From: Planctomycetes bacterium UBA1135
GTDB lineage: Bacteria; Planctomycetota; UBA1135
Length of the DNA: 8,770 bases
NCBI GenBank assembly: GCA_002311925.1
Contig: DCAK01000079.1
Span: forward strand, 1-8,770
Direction of reading: 5' to 3'
Shown: piece by piece, positions 1 through 5,585 of the stretch
How the letters are laid out: each line of letters starts with the position of its first letter
Numbering within the stretch: the first letter of the stretch is position 1
Position numbers and translations under genes: made by a program
The notes under the pieces: model-generated
What the model was told of the DNA's origin: nothing
Database searches by the model: none
Seen by the model: only the letters and a program-made list of their open reading frames with translations

Positions 1-222
1 AATCGCTCCGCCCAGGAATCCGTCGGCGAATCCGTACAGGGAACCAATCACGATGTCGCCGAATCCTCCGCTGGCTTCAAAACCCGGGTAGATGGAGGCC
101 ATGACCTCGAGGAAAGTGGAACCGTAGCCTCCGCAGCATTGGGAAAGAATGCTGGTCAGAAGGACGGAGCCTCCGAAGAGAATGCCAAGAGCGAATCCAA
201 GTGAACAGGGTCGAAGCAGCAT
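1..222 (-). CDS. Small holin-like membrane protein (partial, C-terminus beyond the window)
   Basis: The first 74 residues are visible, starting at ATG (220-222). The start MLLRPCSLGFALGILFG leads into a membrane segment (about residues 8-27). Then comes a YGSTFLEVMASIYPGF-like stretch, and a second Gly-rich hydrophobic segment around residues 54-74 containing GSLYGFADGFLGGAI. This layout (hydrophobic segment, 'YPG' motif, 'G-x-x-x-G-F-x-D-G-x-x-G-G-A' segment) matches, from memory, a family of 80-90 residue bacterial membrane proteins often labelled 'bacteriophage holin'; the actual function is unknown and no phage genes are nearby. A purine-rich stretch AGGGTGGAG just before the ATG can serve as ribosome binding site. 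It lies 25 nt after the boxB stop on the same strand, so it is probably co-transcribed with boxCB. The reading frame is open to the window edge. Confidence 0.72.
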   Translation of the reverse strand, partial: MLLRPCSLGFALGILFGGSVLLTSILSQCCGGYGSTFLEVMASIYPGFEASGGFGDIVIGSLYGFADGFLGGAI

Positions 223-247
223 GGCTCCACCCTAGCATCCAAGCCGC

Positions 248-1663
248 CTAGAGGCGCACGTAGTCGAATTCGAAGGGTTGCCCCTGAATCCCCTTGGCGG
301 GAGGCGCAATCCAACCCGCGATCTTCCCGTGCTCCAGGCAGGGTTCCATCAGCGATTCGACATGGTCCCGGTCCTCCTGGGTGGGAATCCAGGACGGGCA
401 TCCGTTCTCGAAGGCGGCTTCGTCCACAAGGCCCCCCTCCAGGTCGAAGTGGAATCCTGCATGGAGCCCGATCTCTCGGCGAAATCGACGGCTGGGGAGG
501 CGGAACTCGAAATCCAGGTCGTGGCGAGCCACGATGCGATTCCAGTAGTCGATTCCCTTCTGGTTGTCGACGGTGTATTCGCTGCGAAGGACCTCGTTCA
601 TGGCGTTCCGCAGGGGGACCTCCTCCTTGACCAGGCGCCCGTTCTCGACCCGCTCAATCTCGTAGGAACCCTCCAGGGCGACATGGTCCTCGTAGCGCTT
701 CTCTTCCCAAGCCCGACCCTTAATGCCTGATGCGAAATACTTCGCGGCATTGGAGGAGACCTCGCTCCCGTACAAATCATTCGACGAGGAAACCCAGTAG
801 TTGATGTAGCGCTGAATCATGTCCAGCGGAACGGCGCCGTGCTCGGCCGGATCGGAATCGGGGTGCTCGAGCATGACCTCGCAGGTCCTCTGCACCACGC
901 GTCCCACCCCGGTCTGGCCCACGAACATGTGATGGGCCTCCTCCGTGAGCATGAAACGGGTGGTCATGGCCAGGGGGTCGAAACCCGATTCGGCCAGGGC
1001 CAAAAGCTGAAACTTTCCGTCCCTGTCCGTGAACATGGTGAACATGAAGAAATCGAGCCAGGTGGACAGGGGCTCGTTGAAGGTTCCGAGAATGCGGGGA
1101 CGATCCTCGTTCCCCGAACGCCGTTCGAGCAAGCCTTCCGCCTCGTTCCGACCATCCTTCCCGAAATAGCGGTGCAGGAGATAAACCATCGCCCAAAGGT
1201 GGCGACCCTCCTCCACATTGACCTGGAAAAGGTTGCGCATGTCGTAAAGGGAAGGGGAGGTGTGACCCAGCATCCGCTGCTGCTCCACCGACGCCGGCTC
1301 GGTGTCGGCCTGGGCGACGATGATGCGGCGGAGGTCGGTCCGGTATTCCCCGGGGACCTCCTGCCAGGCGGGAGTCCCGAGGTTGTCGCCGAAGGGGATG
1401 CGGCGGTCAGCCTGCCGAGGCTCGAGAAAGATTCCCCAGCGATAATCCGGCATCCGAACATGGCCGAAGTGGGCCCAACCGTCCGAATCCACGCTGATGG
1501 CGGTACGGAGATAGACATCGTTTTCGGAAAAGTCGGAGGGACCCATGTCTCCCCACCATTCCAGGAAACCGGGCTGCCATTTCTCCAGGGCCCTTTGAAG
1601 CCTCCGGTCGGAGGCCAGGTCCACGTTGTTGGGAATCTTTGAAGTTGTGTCGACGGTGGGCAT
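248..1663 (-). CDS. boxB: Benzoyl-CoA 2,3-epoxidase, oxygenase subunit BoxB
   Basis: This is the di-iron oxygenase of the aerobic CoA-dependent benzoate (box) pathway. It converts benzoyl-CoA and O2 to 2,3-epoxybenzoyl-CoA in the cytoplasm, using electrons delivered by the reductase BoxA. The 471-residue length equals the usual family length (about 470). Family stretches are easy to see: NDVYLRTAISVD (48-59), GWAHF and MPDYRWGIFL (62-80), and NLFQVNVEEGRHLWAMVY (144-161). The ferritin-like iron ligands are all present with a +2 offset from my memory of the Azoarcus evansii enzyme: Glu122, Glu152 and His155 (EGRH), Asp213, Glu242 and His245 (EAHH). The ATG at 1661-1663 lies one base after the boxC TGA (TGAGATG), with no strong Shine-Dalgarno, so translation is probably coupled to boxC. 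All active-site residues are intact, so the enzyme should be functional if a BoxA partner exists elsewhere. Confidence 0.97.
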   Translation of the reverse strand: MPTVDTTSKIPNNVDLASDRRLQRALEKWQPGFLEWWGDMGPSDFSENDVYLRTAISVDSDGWAHFGHVRMPDYRWGIFLEPRQADRRIPFGDNLGTPAWQEVPGEYRTDLRRIIVAQADTEPASVEQQRMLGHTSPSLYDMRNLFQVNVEEGRHLWAMVYLLHRYFGKDGRNEAEGLLERRSGNEDRPRILGTFNEPLSTWLDFFMFTMFTDRDGKFQLLALAESGFDPLAMTTRFMLTEEAHHMFVGQTGVGRVVQRTCEVMLEHPDSDPAEHGAVPLDMIQRYINYWVSSSNDLYGSEVSSNAAKYFASGIKGRAWEEKRYEDHVALEGSYEIERVENGRLVKEEVPLRNAMNEVLRSEYTVDNQKGIDYWNRIVARHDLDFEFRLPSRRFRREIGLHAGFHFDLEGGLVDEAAFENGCPSWIPTQEDRDHVESLMEPCLEHGKIAGWIAPPAKGIQGQPFEFDYVRL

Positions 1664-1664
1664 C

Positions 1665-3329
1665 TCAGGTTCGGGAGTAGTCGAATTCGGGGCGGATGGG
1701 AGTTCCGTAACGCTGCAGGGCTCCGTTCTCGCCGACCGCGTTCGGGCGCTGGAAGATCCAGTTCTGCCAGGCGGTCAAGCGTCCGAAAATCTTGGTTTCA
1801 AGGGTTTCAGGACCGGCGAACCGAAGGTTGGCCTCCATGCCGGTCAATGCGTCGGGACTGTAGCTGGCTCGCTCCTCGACATGGACCCGGATTTCATCCT
1901 CCCAGTCGATTGCGTCCATGGCCTCGGTCGCGAGACCCAGTTCTTCCGTCCTTGAAGCGGGGACCGGGCCCAGGTTCGCGGCCACCTTGGCGAGAGTTTC
2001 CTCGTCCCCCAGGAAGCGGGTTTCCAGGCGGGAGAGTCCGTTGCCCATCAGGTAGGCGCCCAAGTTGGCCTTGGAGAGACCCAGGCCGACCTCCACCTCG
2101 GGGTCGTCCAACACGTAGAGGCGGTCGGCGGCGAGGGCGGGTTCGAGCCAGGTTCCCGCGAAGGCGGTCCCCTCGTCGGCGAGGGCGAAGAAGGTCTTGG
2201 CCGTCATGTCCATTCTCTTGAAAACCCGGCCCGCAAAGAACCGCACCTCGTCCAGGAACCAATCCCCTTCCGTTTCCATGGCCGCATCCGCCGCAAGGGC
2301 GACTTCCACCTTTCCGCGGACCCTGAAAAGGACCAGGTTCACACCCGGCCGATTCACGCGAAGGTGAAGCAGGGCATCGTCCAATTCGCGCAGGGCCTGG
2401 AAGAACCACCAGCCTGCGCCAGCTTCGCGGATGGCCTCCCCCCCAACGGGACCCGCCTCCTCTGGAAGATTCACCACCAGGTCCACGATCCTGGAATCGT
2501 CCCCGTTTTCCAGGCTGACGAAGGAATACCGACGGGAGGTTTCATCGGTCTCGACCTCCAGGGGGGTCAGGGAAACGCCCTCCCGGGAGGCCCTGTCCGG
2601 ACCGCCGGCACCGAGTTCGCGGGCCATCCCATCCCGAACCTCTTCAAACTGGGAGGAGGGTGCGGTCTTGTCGACCAGGCCCCAGTCCAACGCCTTTTGA
2701 CCCTTGATGCCTTCCACCAGGGTCGAAAAGACATCGGCCCTATCCCTGCGGACCTTCCGCTTGTCCACCACCCGGGTCAGGCCACCCGTCCCCGGCAGGA
2801 CCGCGAGAAGAGGAACTTCTGGCAGGGACACGGTGGAATTGGAATCGTCAATGAGGAGAATTTCATCACAGGCGAGGGCCAGCTCGTAACCCCCTCCGGC
2901 CGTGGCCCCGTTGCAGGCCGCCAGCGAGGGGATTTCAGACCGGGCCGAAAGGTCCTCGAGAGAGAGCCGGGTCTCGTTGGTGAACTTGCAAAAGTTCACC
3001 TTCCATGCGTGGCCACTGCTTCTGAGCATCAGGATGTTGGCGCCGGCGCAGAACACCTTGTCCAGGGCGCCGTCGATGATCACCGCCCGGGTGGAAGGGT
3101 GCTCGAATCGAATCCGCTGGATGGCGTCGGCCAATTCGATGTCGACCCCGAGGTCGTAGGTGTTGAGCTTGAGTTCGTATCCGGGCCGAATGGGCTGGTC
3201 GGGGTCCACCGCCATGGTGAGGCGGGCCAGGTCGCCGTCGAAGCGAAGGACCCAATGCCGATACTGGCCGGGGGATGTTTGGAAATCCACGGCTTGTGGA
3301 GTTTCCAGGGAGGGGGCGGTTGGATTCAT
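1665..3329 (-). CDS. boxC: 2,3-epoxybenzoyl-CoA dihydrolase (benzoyl-CoA-dihydrodiol lyase) BoxC
   Basis: BoxC opens the non-aromatic ring made by BoxB: 2,3-epoxybenzoyl-CoA plus water gives 3,4-dehydroadipyl-CoA semialdehyde and formate. The 554-residue protein has the usual BoxC length and two crotonase-like halves. The N-terminal half carries the CoA/oxyanion-hole signatures CAGANI (94-99) and GATAGGGYEL (141-150), and the crotonase helix SLPEVPLLAVLPGTGG (168-183). The C-terminal half (about 270-515) is the diverged second domain, and the tail has AWQNWIFQRPNAVGE (520-534), which I regard as BoxC-specific. The ATG at 3327-3329 is the only reasonable start: an in-frame TAG lies 30 nt upstream and no other start codon intervenes. 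There is no Shine-Dalgarno; a TTGACA/TTCACT promoter would give a leader of only a few nt. It is first in the boxC-boxB unit and divergent from boxR. Confidence 0.97.
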   Translation of the reverse strand: MNPTAPSLETPQAVDFQTSPGQYRHWVLRFDGDLARLTMAVDPDQPIRPGYELKLNTYDLGVDIELADAIQRIRFEHPSTRAVIIDGALDKVFCAGANILMLRSSGHAWKVNFCKFTNETRLSLEDLSARSEIPSLAACNGATAGGGYELALACDEILLIDDSNSTVSLPEVPLLAVLPGTGGLTRVVDKRKVRRDRADVFSTLVEGIKGQKALDWGLVDKTAPSSQFEEVRDGMARELGAGGPDRASREGVSLTPLEVETDETSRRYSFVSLENGDDSRIVDLVVNLPEEAGPVGGEAIREAGAGWWFFQALRELDDALLHLRVNRPGVNLVLFRVRGKVEVALAADAAMETEGDWFLDEVRFFAGRVFKRMDMTAKTFFALADEGTAFAGTWLEPALAADRLYVLDDPEVEVGLGLSKANLGAYLMGNGLSRLETRFLGDEETLAKVAANLGPVPASRTEELGLATEAMDAIDWEDEIRVHVEERASYSPDALTGMEANLRFAGPETLETKIFGRLTAWQNWIFQRPNAVGENGALQRYGTPIRPEFDYSRT

Positions 3330-3338
3330 GAGATGGAA

Positions 3339-3367
3339 AGTGAACCATAAATCCCCCTACTTGTCAA
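3339..3367 (-). promoter_or_regulatory. Predicted boxCB promoter
   Basis: On the minus strand a perfect -35 TTGACA (3362-3367) is followed after 17 bp by TTCACT (3339-3344), which matches only 3 of 6 bases of the -10 consensus. Transcription would begin near 3332, leaving about 3 nt before the boxC ATG. The -35 box shares its last bases with the inverted repeat at 3366-3377, so a protein bound there would block this promoter. The -35 is convincing; the -10 is weak and TATGGT (3344-3349) is an alternative with poor spacing. Confidence 0.5.
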
Positions 3368-3377
3368 TGCGGGCATT
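3366..3377. promoter_or_regulatory. Inverted repeat, candidate BoxR operator
   Basis: AATGC-GG-GCATT is a perfect 5-bp inverted repeat with a 2-bp centre in the boxR/boxC divergent gap. It overlaps the boxC -35 box on one side and abuts the boxR -10 box on the other, the position expected of a shared operator. BzdR/BoxR regulators are described as binding TGCA-containing repeats; no TGCA occurs here, so assignment to BoxR rests on position only. Confidence 0.45.
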
Positions 3378-3382
3378 ATACT
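3377..3382 (+). promoter_or_regulatory. Predicted boxR -10 element, probable leaderless start
   Basis: TATACT matches the -10 consensus at 5 of 6 positions and stands out in GC-rich DNA. It lies 7 nt before the boxR GTG, so transcription should begin at or within a base or two of the start codon. No Shine-Dalgarno is present and no good -35 is seen at 16-18 bp. The element abuts the inverted repeat, which suggests autoregulation. Confidence 0.55.
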
Positions 3383-3389
3383 TCCCTTC

Positions 3390-4136
3390 GTGGAACCACC
3401 CTCCCTTTCCTTCCTCCTCGGCAAGAAGGTCCGTGGTCTACGCCTCCAGCGCGGAGACTCCCTCAAGGAACTGGCCGCACGGGCCGAGCTCAGCCGTCGT
3501 TTCCTCGTTGAAATTGAAAGCGGAAGGGCCAACCCCTCCCTCGCCCGGCTCGGCACTCTCGCGACCGCCTTGGAATTGAATCTCAGCGAATTGTGCGCTC
3601 TTTCCCCTGCCTCTCCTCCCCACCGCCGCATCGCCCTGGCCGGGCTTCGCGGAGCGGGCAAGAGCACCCTCGGCAAACTCCTGGCGAAGAGGTTCGGGAT
3701 GGAATTCGTAGAACTCGACGCCCTGATTCAAGAGGATGCCGGAATTTCAGTCGCCGAAATTTTCGAACTGGAGGGCCCGGAGGGCTATCGAAGACGGGAA
3801 GCCCATTCCCTTGAACAATGGCTTCAATCCAGCCCGGAAGGTGTGCTCGCGGTTCCTGGCGGCATCGTCCATTCCCCTTCGACTTGGGAACGGCTCCTGC
3901 GGGAATGCCACACCGTTTGGCTGAAAGCCCGGCCCGAGGAACACTGGGATCGAGTCGCGGCCCAGGGCGACACCCGCCCCATGGCGGGAGACCCCGGAGC
4001 CATGGCAAGGCTGCGGGCGCTCCTCAAGGAGAGGACTCCTGCCTACAGTCGAGCGGAATTCCATCTCGACACCCAGGGGCGAAGGGTTGAGTCCTGCTTG
4101 GAGGAACTCGAAAAGACCCTGAAGAGGGTAGGCTGA
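3390..4136 (+). CDS. boxR: BoxR-type regulator: XRE HTH plus shikimate-kinase-like sensor domain
   Basis: This is a transcriptional repressor of box genes; family members (BoxR, BzdR) sense benzoyl-CoA through a kinase-like C-terminal domain. Residues about 9-69 form an XRE/Cro helix-turn-helix (SLKELAARAELSRRFLVEIE region, then the ANPSLARLGTLA helix). After a short linker (71-79) the shikimate-kinase fold begins: Walker A GLRGAGKST (85-93), VELDALI with Asp110 (107-113), the Gly-Gly of VPGGIV (155-160), and the BoxR-like segment VWLKARPEEHWDRVAAQGD followed by RPMAG (176-200). At 248 residues it is shorter than the roughly 300 of well-known BoxR proteins, mostly at the N-terminus and linker. 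GTG is chosen because the HTH begins right after it and a TATACT box sits 7 nt upstream. It is divergent from boxC, the usual arrangement of a local regulator. Confidence 0.93.
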   Translation: MEPPSLSFLLGKKVRGLRLQRGDSLKELAARAELSRRFLVEIESGRANPSLARLGTLATALELNLSELCALSPASPPHRRIALAGLRGAGKSTLGKLLAKRFGMEFVELDALIQEDAGISVAEIFELEGPEGYRRREAHSLEQWLQSSPEGVLAVPGGIVHSPSTWERLLRECHTVWLKARPEEHWDRVAAQGDTRPMAGDPGAMARLRALLKERTPAYSRAEFHLDTQGRRVESCLEELEKTLKRVG

Positions 4137-4138
4137 AG

Positions 4139-4166
4139 GACCCCACTTGAGGCCCTCGAGGGGGTC
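4139..4166. terminator. Hairpin between convergent boxR and the small membrane-peptide gene
   Basis: Arms GACCCC (4139-4144) and GGGGTC (4161-4166) pair, continue past one bulged A with CTTGAG against CTCGAG (one G-U), and close on a 3-base loop. It begins 2 nt after the boxR stop and touches the stop of the opposite gene. No T-run follows on either strand, so it may end transcription weakly, need Rho, or act as a 3' stabiliser. Confidence 0.5.
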
Positions 4167-4333
4167 TACTGAGAGGCTTCCGCCCGGGCGACCGCCCGAA
4201 TGTCAAAACCCGCCAGGACCGGCTCTTCTTCCACCGGCTCGATTTTCACGAACGCCACGGCGGCGCCAGCAATGAGCAGAAAGGCGAAAATTGCCGCGAA
4301 GGCGGAGAGGGGGCGTTCTTGTTCCTGATTCAC
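4166..4333 (-). CDS. Unrecognised 55-residue single-pass membrane peptide
   Basis: I do not recognise a family. From GTG (4331-4333) the frame encodes a short charged head MNQEQERPLS, then one hydrophobic helix from about residue 9 to 29 (LSAFAAIFAFLLIAGAAVAF), then a tail that is acidic first (KIEPVEEEPVL) and Ala/Arg-rich at the end (DIRAVARAEASQ), stopping at TAG. A head-TM-tail layout of this kind is unlikely by chance and resembles small inner-membrane subunits or accessory peptides. No ATG is available in frame upstream; the codons before the GTG stay open but offer only rare start codons, and the ribosome site is poor. It lies 123 nt after folE on the same strand and ends in the convergent hairpin. 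The gap before it holds a TAGAAT box (4417-4422, minus strand) that might be its own promoter. Confidence 0.6.
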   Translation of the reverse strand: MNQEQERPLSAFAAIFAFLLIAGAAVAFVKIEPVEEEPVLAGFDIRAVARAEASQ

Positions 4334-4456
4334 GATGGGCTCGATTTCTGGAGGTGAGCCTCGAATTGAGAGGGGGGAGATGGGAGCGCATTCGTAAAGG
4401 GGAAGGCGCCGTGAATATTCTACCCGGAAAATTGAAACGCGGGGCGAATTCGGGGT

Positions 4457-5047
4457 TCAGCGCACCCTCGACTGCTGCTGAACCAGGGAGAGCATCTCGC
4501 TCCGGGTTCTTGGGTCCTCTCGAAAGGCCCCCAACATGCAGGACGTGGTCGCCGTGCTGGCCTGTTTCGCCACCCCGCGCATCATCATGCAGAGGTGGGC
4601 GGCCTCCGAAATCACCGCCACACCCTTGGGTTTGAGAACCCTGCTCACGGCCTCCGCGACCTGATTGGTGAGCCTCTCCTGTACCTGGAGGCGGCGGGCG
4701 TACATCTCGGTGATGCGCGGCAGCTTGCTCAGGCCGATGATCCTGCCATCCGGGATGTAGGCGATATGCATCCTGCCATAAAAGGGAAGGAGGTGGTGCT
4801 CGCACATGGAATAGAACTCGATGTCCTTCACCACGACCATTTCATCGCAGGGTTCGTGAAAAATGGCCCCGTTGACGACCTCGTCGAGATCGTCCTGATA
4901 GCCCTGGGTGAGAAAGCGCATGCTTCGGGCGACCCGGTCGGGAGTCTTGAGGAGGCCTTCTCGCTTGGGATCCTCCCCGAGTTGTTCGAGGAGGGTCTCC
5001 ACGAGGGCGGAGAGTGTGGATGGGGCGGTTTCGGTGGTGTCAGTCAC
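4457..5047 (-). CDS. folE: GTP cyclohydrolase I
   Basis: FolE converts GTP to 7,8-dihydroneopterin triphosphate plus formate, the first step of folate, biopterin and queuosine/7-deazapurine synthesis; it acts as a cytoplasmic toroidal homodecamer. At 196 residues it has the normal bacterial size. The zinc site is complete: Cys82 and His85 in the MCEHHLLPF motif (81-89), and Cys153 in HLCMMMRGV (151-159). His84 is the expected catalytic histidine. Also typical are [11 protein letters not shown] (30-40), GLSKLPRI (105-112), [11 protein letters not shown] (119-129) and STATTS (164-169). The GTG start (5045-5047) overlaps the end of the PTPS gene by 8 bp and has a clear GAGGA (5055-5059) 7 nt upstream, so translation is likely coupled and the two proteins are probably made together. 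Confidence 0.97.
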   Translation of the reverse strand: MTDTTETAPSTLSALVETLLEQLGEDPKREGLLKTPDRVARSMRFLTQGYQDDLDEVVNGAIFHEPCDEMVVVKDIEFYSMCEHHLLPFYGRMHIAYIPDGRIIGLSKLPRITEMYARRLQVQERLTNQVAEAVSRVLKPKGVAVISEAAHLCMMMRGVAKQASTATTSCMLGAFREDPRTRSEMLSLVQQQSRVR

Positions 5048-5462
5048 GGTCGGGTCCTCGATAAATCACCGCATGATCGCGGCTTTCCCGGAGACGAAGC
5101 TCCATCAGTCGAACACCCTCGGGGAGTCTGGGGGCGATTCGGGTCCAGAATTCTATACAAAGGTTCTCCGAAGTCGGGTTGATTCCCTTGAGAAAAGGGA
5201 CGTCGACATTGAGATTGCAATGGTCGACTTCCATCAGGAGATTGCCGATTTCCTCATCCAGGGCCATGAGGTCCATCACCATCCCCGTCGAAGAGTCCAC
5301 TTCCCCCTCCACGACCGTGGTCAACATGTAGTTGTGACCGTGGTAATTGGGGCTGGCGCAGACCCCGAAGACTTCGCGGTCCTCCTCCGCGCTGGCTCCA
5401 GGGAGACCCAGCTTGAAGGCGGCGCAAAATTCCGCCTGGTGTTCCAATCGCGCGATGGGCAA
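5040..5462 (-). CDS. 6-pyruvoyltetrahydropterin synthase / 6-carboxytetrahydropterin synthase (PTPS/QueD) homologue
   Basis: This family takes the FolE product dihydroneopterin triphosphate to 6-pyruvoyl-tetrahydropterin (PTPS) or 6-carboxy-tetrahydropterin (QueD, for queuosine). The 140-residue protein has the catalytic Cys35, zinc histidines His41 and His43 ([11 protein letters not shown], 35-45), the Asp80-His81 pair in VDHCNLN, Glu99 in PTSEN, and a late Glu126 in LRES. The spacing of Cys to HGHNY resembles PTPS of biopterin synthesis as much as QueD, so substrate choice is open and I give no symbol. Oddity: the first zinc ligand, normally His in F-x-A-A/S-H-x-L, is Phe16 (EFCAAFKL; codon TTC). 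TTG (5460-5462) is chosen as start because TAA lies in frame 9 nt upstream and a TAAAAT box sits 6 nt before it. It overlaps folE by 8 bp. Confidence 0.9.
   Translation of the reverse strand: MPIARLEHQAEFCAAFKLGLPGASAEEDREVFGVCASPNYHGHNYMLTTVVEGEVDSSTGMVMDLMALDEEIGNLLMEVDHCNLNVDVPFLKGINPTSENLCIEFWTRIAPRLPEGVRLMELRLRESRDHAVIYRGPDRD
5055..5059 (-). promoter_or_regulatory. Shine-Dalgarno site fixing the folE GTG start
   Basis: GAGGA on the minus strand, 7 nt before the GTG at 5045-5047 and inside the 3' end of the PTPS gene. It supports GTG as start and coupled translation of the overlapping pair. Confidence 0.6.
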
Positions 5463-5468
5463 GCCGGC

Positions 5469-5474
5469 ATTTTA
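5469..5474 (-). promoter_or_regulatory. Predicted -10 element of the PTPS-folE unit, probable leaderless start
   Basis: TAAAAT on the minus strand (5 of 6 to consensus) ends 6 nt before the TTG start of the PTPS gene. GTTACA, 16 bp further upstream, is a partial -35 (4 of 6). Transcription would start at or next to the TTG. An out-of-frame ATG overlaps the box and is not the start. Confidence 0.5.
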
Positions 5475-5513
5475 CCCCCGGCTCCGGACTTGTAACGGGG
5501 ACCCGGTGCGGCT

Positions 5514-5533
5514 GGAATGGTTCCGTCCATTCC
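5514..5533. promoter_or_regulatory. Perfect 7-bp inverted repeat in the divergent PTPS/transketolase gap
   Basis: GGAATGG (5514-5520) and CCATTCC (5527-5533) are exact reverse complements around a 6-bp centre. The left arm overlaps a weak plus-strand promoter candidate (TTGTAA 5490-5495, 17 bp, TGGAAT 5513-5518). Palindromes in divergent gaps are often operators, but it could also fold as a leader hairpin. Confidence 0.4.
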
Positions 5534-5585
5534 CCCCTGACTCCAATCTCTTTTGCCCATCGCCTCTCCCCCCTCTCCTCCGCCC

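Larger units (their letters stand above)
5452..5563. repeat. 11-bp inverted repeat at the starts of the PTPS and transketolase genes
   Basis: GCGATGGGCAA (5452-5462) and its exact reverse complement TTGCCCATCGC (5553-5563) are separated by 90 bp. Each arm read outward begins with TTG and would encode Met-Pro-Ile-Ala. It could be a paired binding site in the divergent gap, a small duplication, or chance. Confidence 0.5.

Noticed and set aside
1..222. Prophage remnant because of the holin-like protein
   Set aside because: There are no other phage genes, attachment repeats or change in composition.
839..1642. Plus-strand open frame (267 codons) opposite boxB
   Set aside because: Antisense shadow of boxB with low-complexity, His/Gly-rich translation and no family match.
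2935..3348. Alternative upstream ATG (3346-3348) near the boxC start
   Set aside because: It is in a different frame and leads into a 137-codon translation unrelated to BoxC.
2364..3350. Long plus-strand open frame (328 codons) opposite boxC
   Set aside because: It is fully antisense to a clear boxC, shows no recognisable domain, and long antisense frames are expected in GC-rich coding DNA.
5321..5470. ATG at 5468-5470 (minus strand) as the start of the PTPS gene
   Set aside because: It lies in another frame and gives a Pro/Arg-rich translation without PTPS motifs; the PTPS frame has an in-frame TAA just upstream of the TTG.
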